Of a stretch of DNA of 6,155 nt, positions 5,492 through 6,155 are shown one piece after another. The DNA is from Candidatus Segetimicrobium genomatis (GTDB lineage: Bacteria; Sysuimicrobiota; Sysuimicrobiia; Sysuimicrobiales; Segetimicrobiaceae). The notes below the pieces were generated by a model, which saw only the letters and a list, made by a program, of their open reading frames with translations, did no database searches and was not told where the DNA came from. How positions within the stretch are numbered: position 1 is the first letter of the stretch; each line of letters begins with the position of its first letter. The stretch spans positions 340 to 6,494 of the forward strand of contig VBAN01000048.1 of assembly GCA_005882445.1 (NCBI GenBank). The letters are read 5' to 3'. The translations under genes were made by a program, and so were the position numbers.

Positions 5492-5517
5492 GTCTTCGTG
5501 CGCTCGCGAGCGTGCCC

Positions 5518-5523
5518 ATTCTA
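5518..5523 (-). promoter_or_regulatory. Possible -10 element of the small secreted-peptide gene
   Basis: TAGAAT on the - strand matches 5 of 6 bases of TATAAT. It lies in GC-rich DNA about 85 bases ahead of the start codon, which would put the leader hairpin within the first 50 bases of the transcript. No good -35 hexamer is seen at the usual distance. Confidence 0.3.
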
Positions 5524-5847
5524 TTGCCGGACCGCCGTGCCGCGCCAGTCGTTAGATCACTGTGGGAGTCGGCCTTCGGGGGAAGTATCGAATTGTCGTC
5601 TAAAGTCGCCTCGCGCCGTTGCCGGAGGCGAAGATGCTCACGAACGCCCCGTGATCGCGTCGCGGGGGGGTTGAACGTGTGCCGCTCTGCCTGTTCTCTG
5701 AGTGCCCTTCATAAAGAACACCGGATGAGCGGGATCGACCGTGAACGTCCCCGCCGGGTCCCTCCGTCACCCGAACGCACGTTCCCGCGCACACTCGCTC
5801 GCATGGTCTCGGCGGACTGCAAGGTTGGGCACACAGAGGGAGGATAG
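5524..5847. other. Divergent intergenic region
   Basis: About 320 bases between the small - strand gene and the + strand TPR gene. Reading frames here on both strands are arginine-, proline- and cysteine-rich and show no family features, so I call none of them. A 7-bp inverted repeat (TCGCCTC at 5606-5612, GAGGCGA at 5625-5631) and a G7 run at 5664-5670 are visible. No convincing promoter for the + strand gene could be named. Confidence 0.4.
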
Positions 5848-5864
5848 AAGGGGGGTTCTTCAAG

Positions 5865-6155
5865 ATGCGAGGGACTGTCTGGAGCAACTGCCGGACCGTC
5901 CGAGGCGCCGCCGCGATTCTCGCGGTCTTTCTGTGCATCGGCGTGACGCAGTCCGCCGCCGTTGCGCGAGAAGGCCCCTGGGAGCCGGCATCCCTCGACG
6001 ACGGCATCGCGGCATACCGTGGTGGGGATCCGCTTCGCGCGCTCGCCGCGTTCTCACGGCTGGCGCAGGTCCGTCCCCAGTCGGCTGCCCCGGTTATCTG
6101 GGCCGGTGTGGCTGCGACCGGGGCAGGGAGAATGGAGGAGGCGGATGCCTATTTC
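5865..6155 (+). CDS. Exported TPR-like repeat protein, 3' end outside window
   Basis: Only the first 97 residues are present. Residues 1-34 look like a signal peptide: charged MRGTVWSNCRTVR start, hydrophobic stretch AAAILAVFLCIGV and an AVA cleavage site near residue 34. Cys24 lies inside the hydrophobic stretch and is not in a lipobox. From about residue 47, DDGIAAYRGGDPLRALAAFSRLAQVRP and then APVIWAGVAATGAGRMEEADAYF show the helix-turn-helix spacing and small/large residue pattern of tetratricopeptide repeats, a protein-protein binding scaffold. The ATG is preceded by a G6 run at 5850-5855, nine bases away, which serves as the ribosome binding site. It diverges from the small secreted-peptide gene. 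Partners and full length cannot be judged from this part. Confidence 0.72.
   Translation, partial: MRGTVWSNCRTVRGAAAILAVFLCIGVTQSAAVAREGPWEPASLDDGIAAYRGGDPLRALAAFSRLAQVRPQSAAPVIWAGVAATGAGRMEEADAYF

Noticed and set aside
5353..5847. 164-residue + strand frame with a hydrophobic stretch (IFLVMIILLLWFCC)
   Set aside because: The hydrophobic stretch comes from the antisense of the small gene's start and ribosome binding site; the rest is arginine-rich and unlike any family, and no ribosome binding site is seen.

Overview
High-GC bacterial chromosomal DNA. It carries a SigR/SigH-like ECF sigma factor, a secreted family 5 solute-binding protein, an M20 amidohydrolase and many short gene overlaps. 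This fits an uncultured soil- or sediment-type lineage of Actinobacteria-, Chloroflexi- or Rokubacteria/Sysuimicrobia-like GC content. The sequence alone does not fix the phylum. I see no phage, transposon, CRISPR or defence genes.

Left part (1-1173, + strand): a GC-rich, strongly foldable stretch without genes (1-249) is followed by a good sigma70-type promoter (250-278). Next comes the C-terminal half of a TetR-family repressor with no start and no DNA-binding domain (281-532), which I read as a pseudogene. An intact ECF sigma factor gene (538-1173) follows directly. No anti-sigma factor gene lies beside it.

Middle part (1159-4918, - strand): three tightly overlapping genes are read leftward as one operon. 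In order they are a D-glutamate-cyclase-like DUF4392 protein, a family 5 (Dpp/Opp-type) extracellular solute-binding protein, and an M20D amidohydrolase. Gene overlaps are 10 bp and 4 bp, and the last two genes have no clear ribosome binding site of their own, so translational coupling is likely. The likely theme is capture and cleavage of a peptide or N-acyl amino acid, with handling of a glutamate-like product. No permease or ATPase genes are in the window. The operon's 3' end overlaps the 3' end of the sigma gene by 15 bp. The intergenic region before its first gene has a possible extended -10 promoter flanked by an 8-bp inverted repeat.

Right part (4919-6155): a small - strand gene encodes a 70-residue secreted peptide with a Gly/Arg/Glu and His/Asp-rich tail. 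It has a perfect leader hairpin, a strong Shine-Dalgarno sequence and a terminator-like hairpin after its stop. A divergent + strand gene starts at 5865. It encodes an exported protein with TPR-like repeats and is cut off by the window edge.

The best leads are the three-gene operon, the small His/Asp-tailed secreted peptide, and the promoter-TetR remnant-sigma arrangement. None of them can be called a new system from sequence alone.
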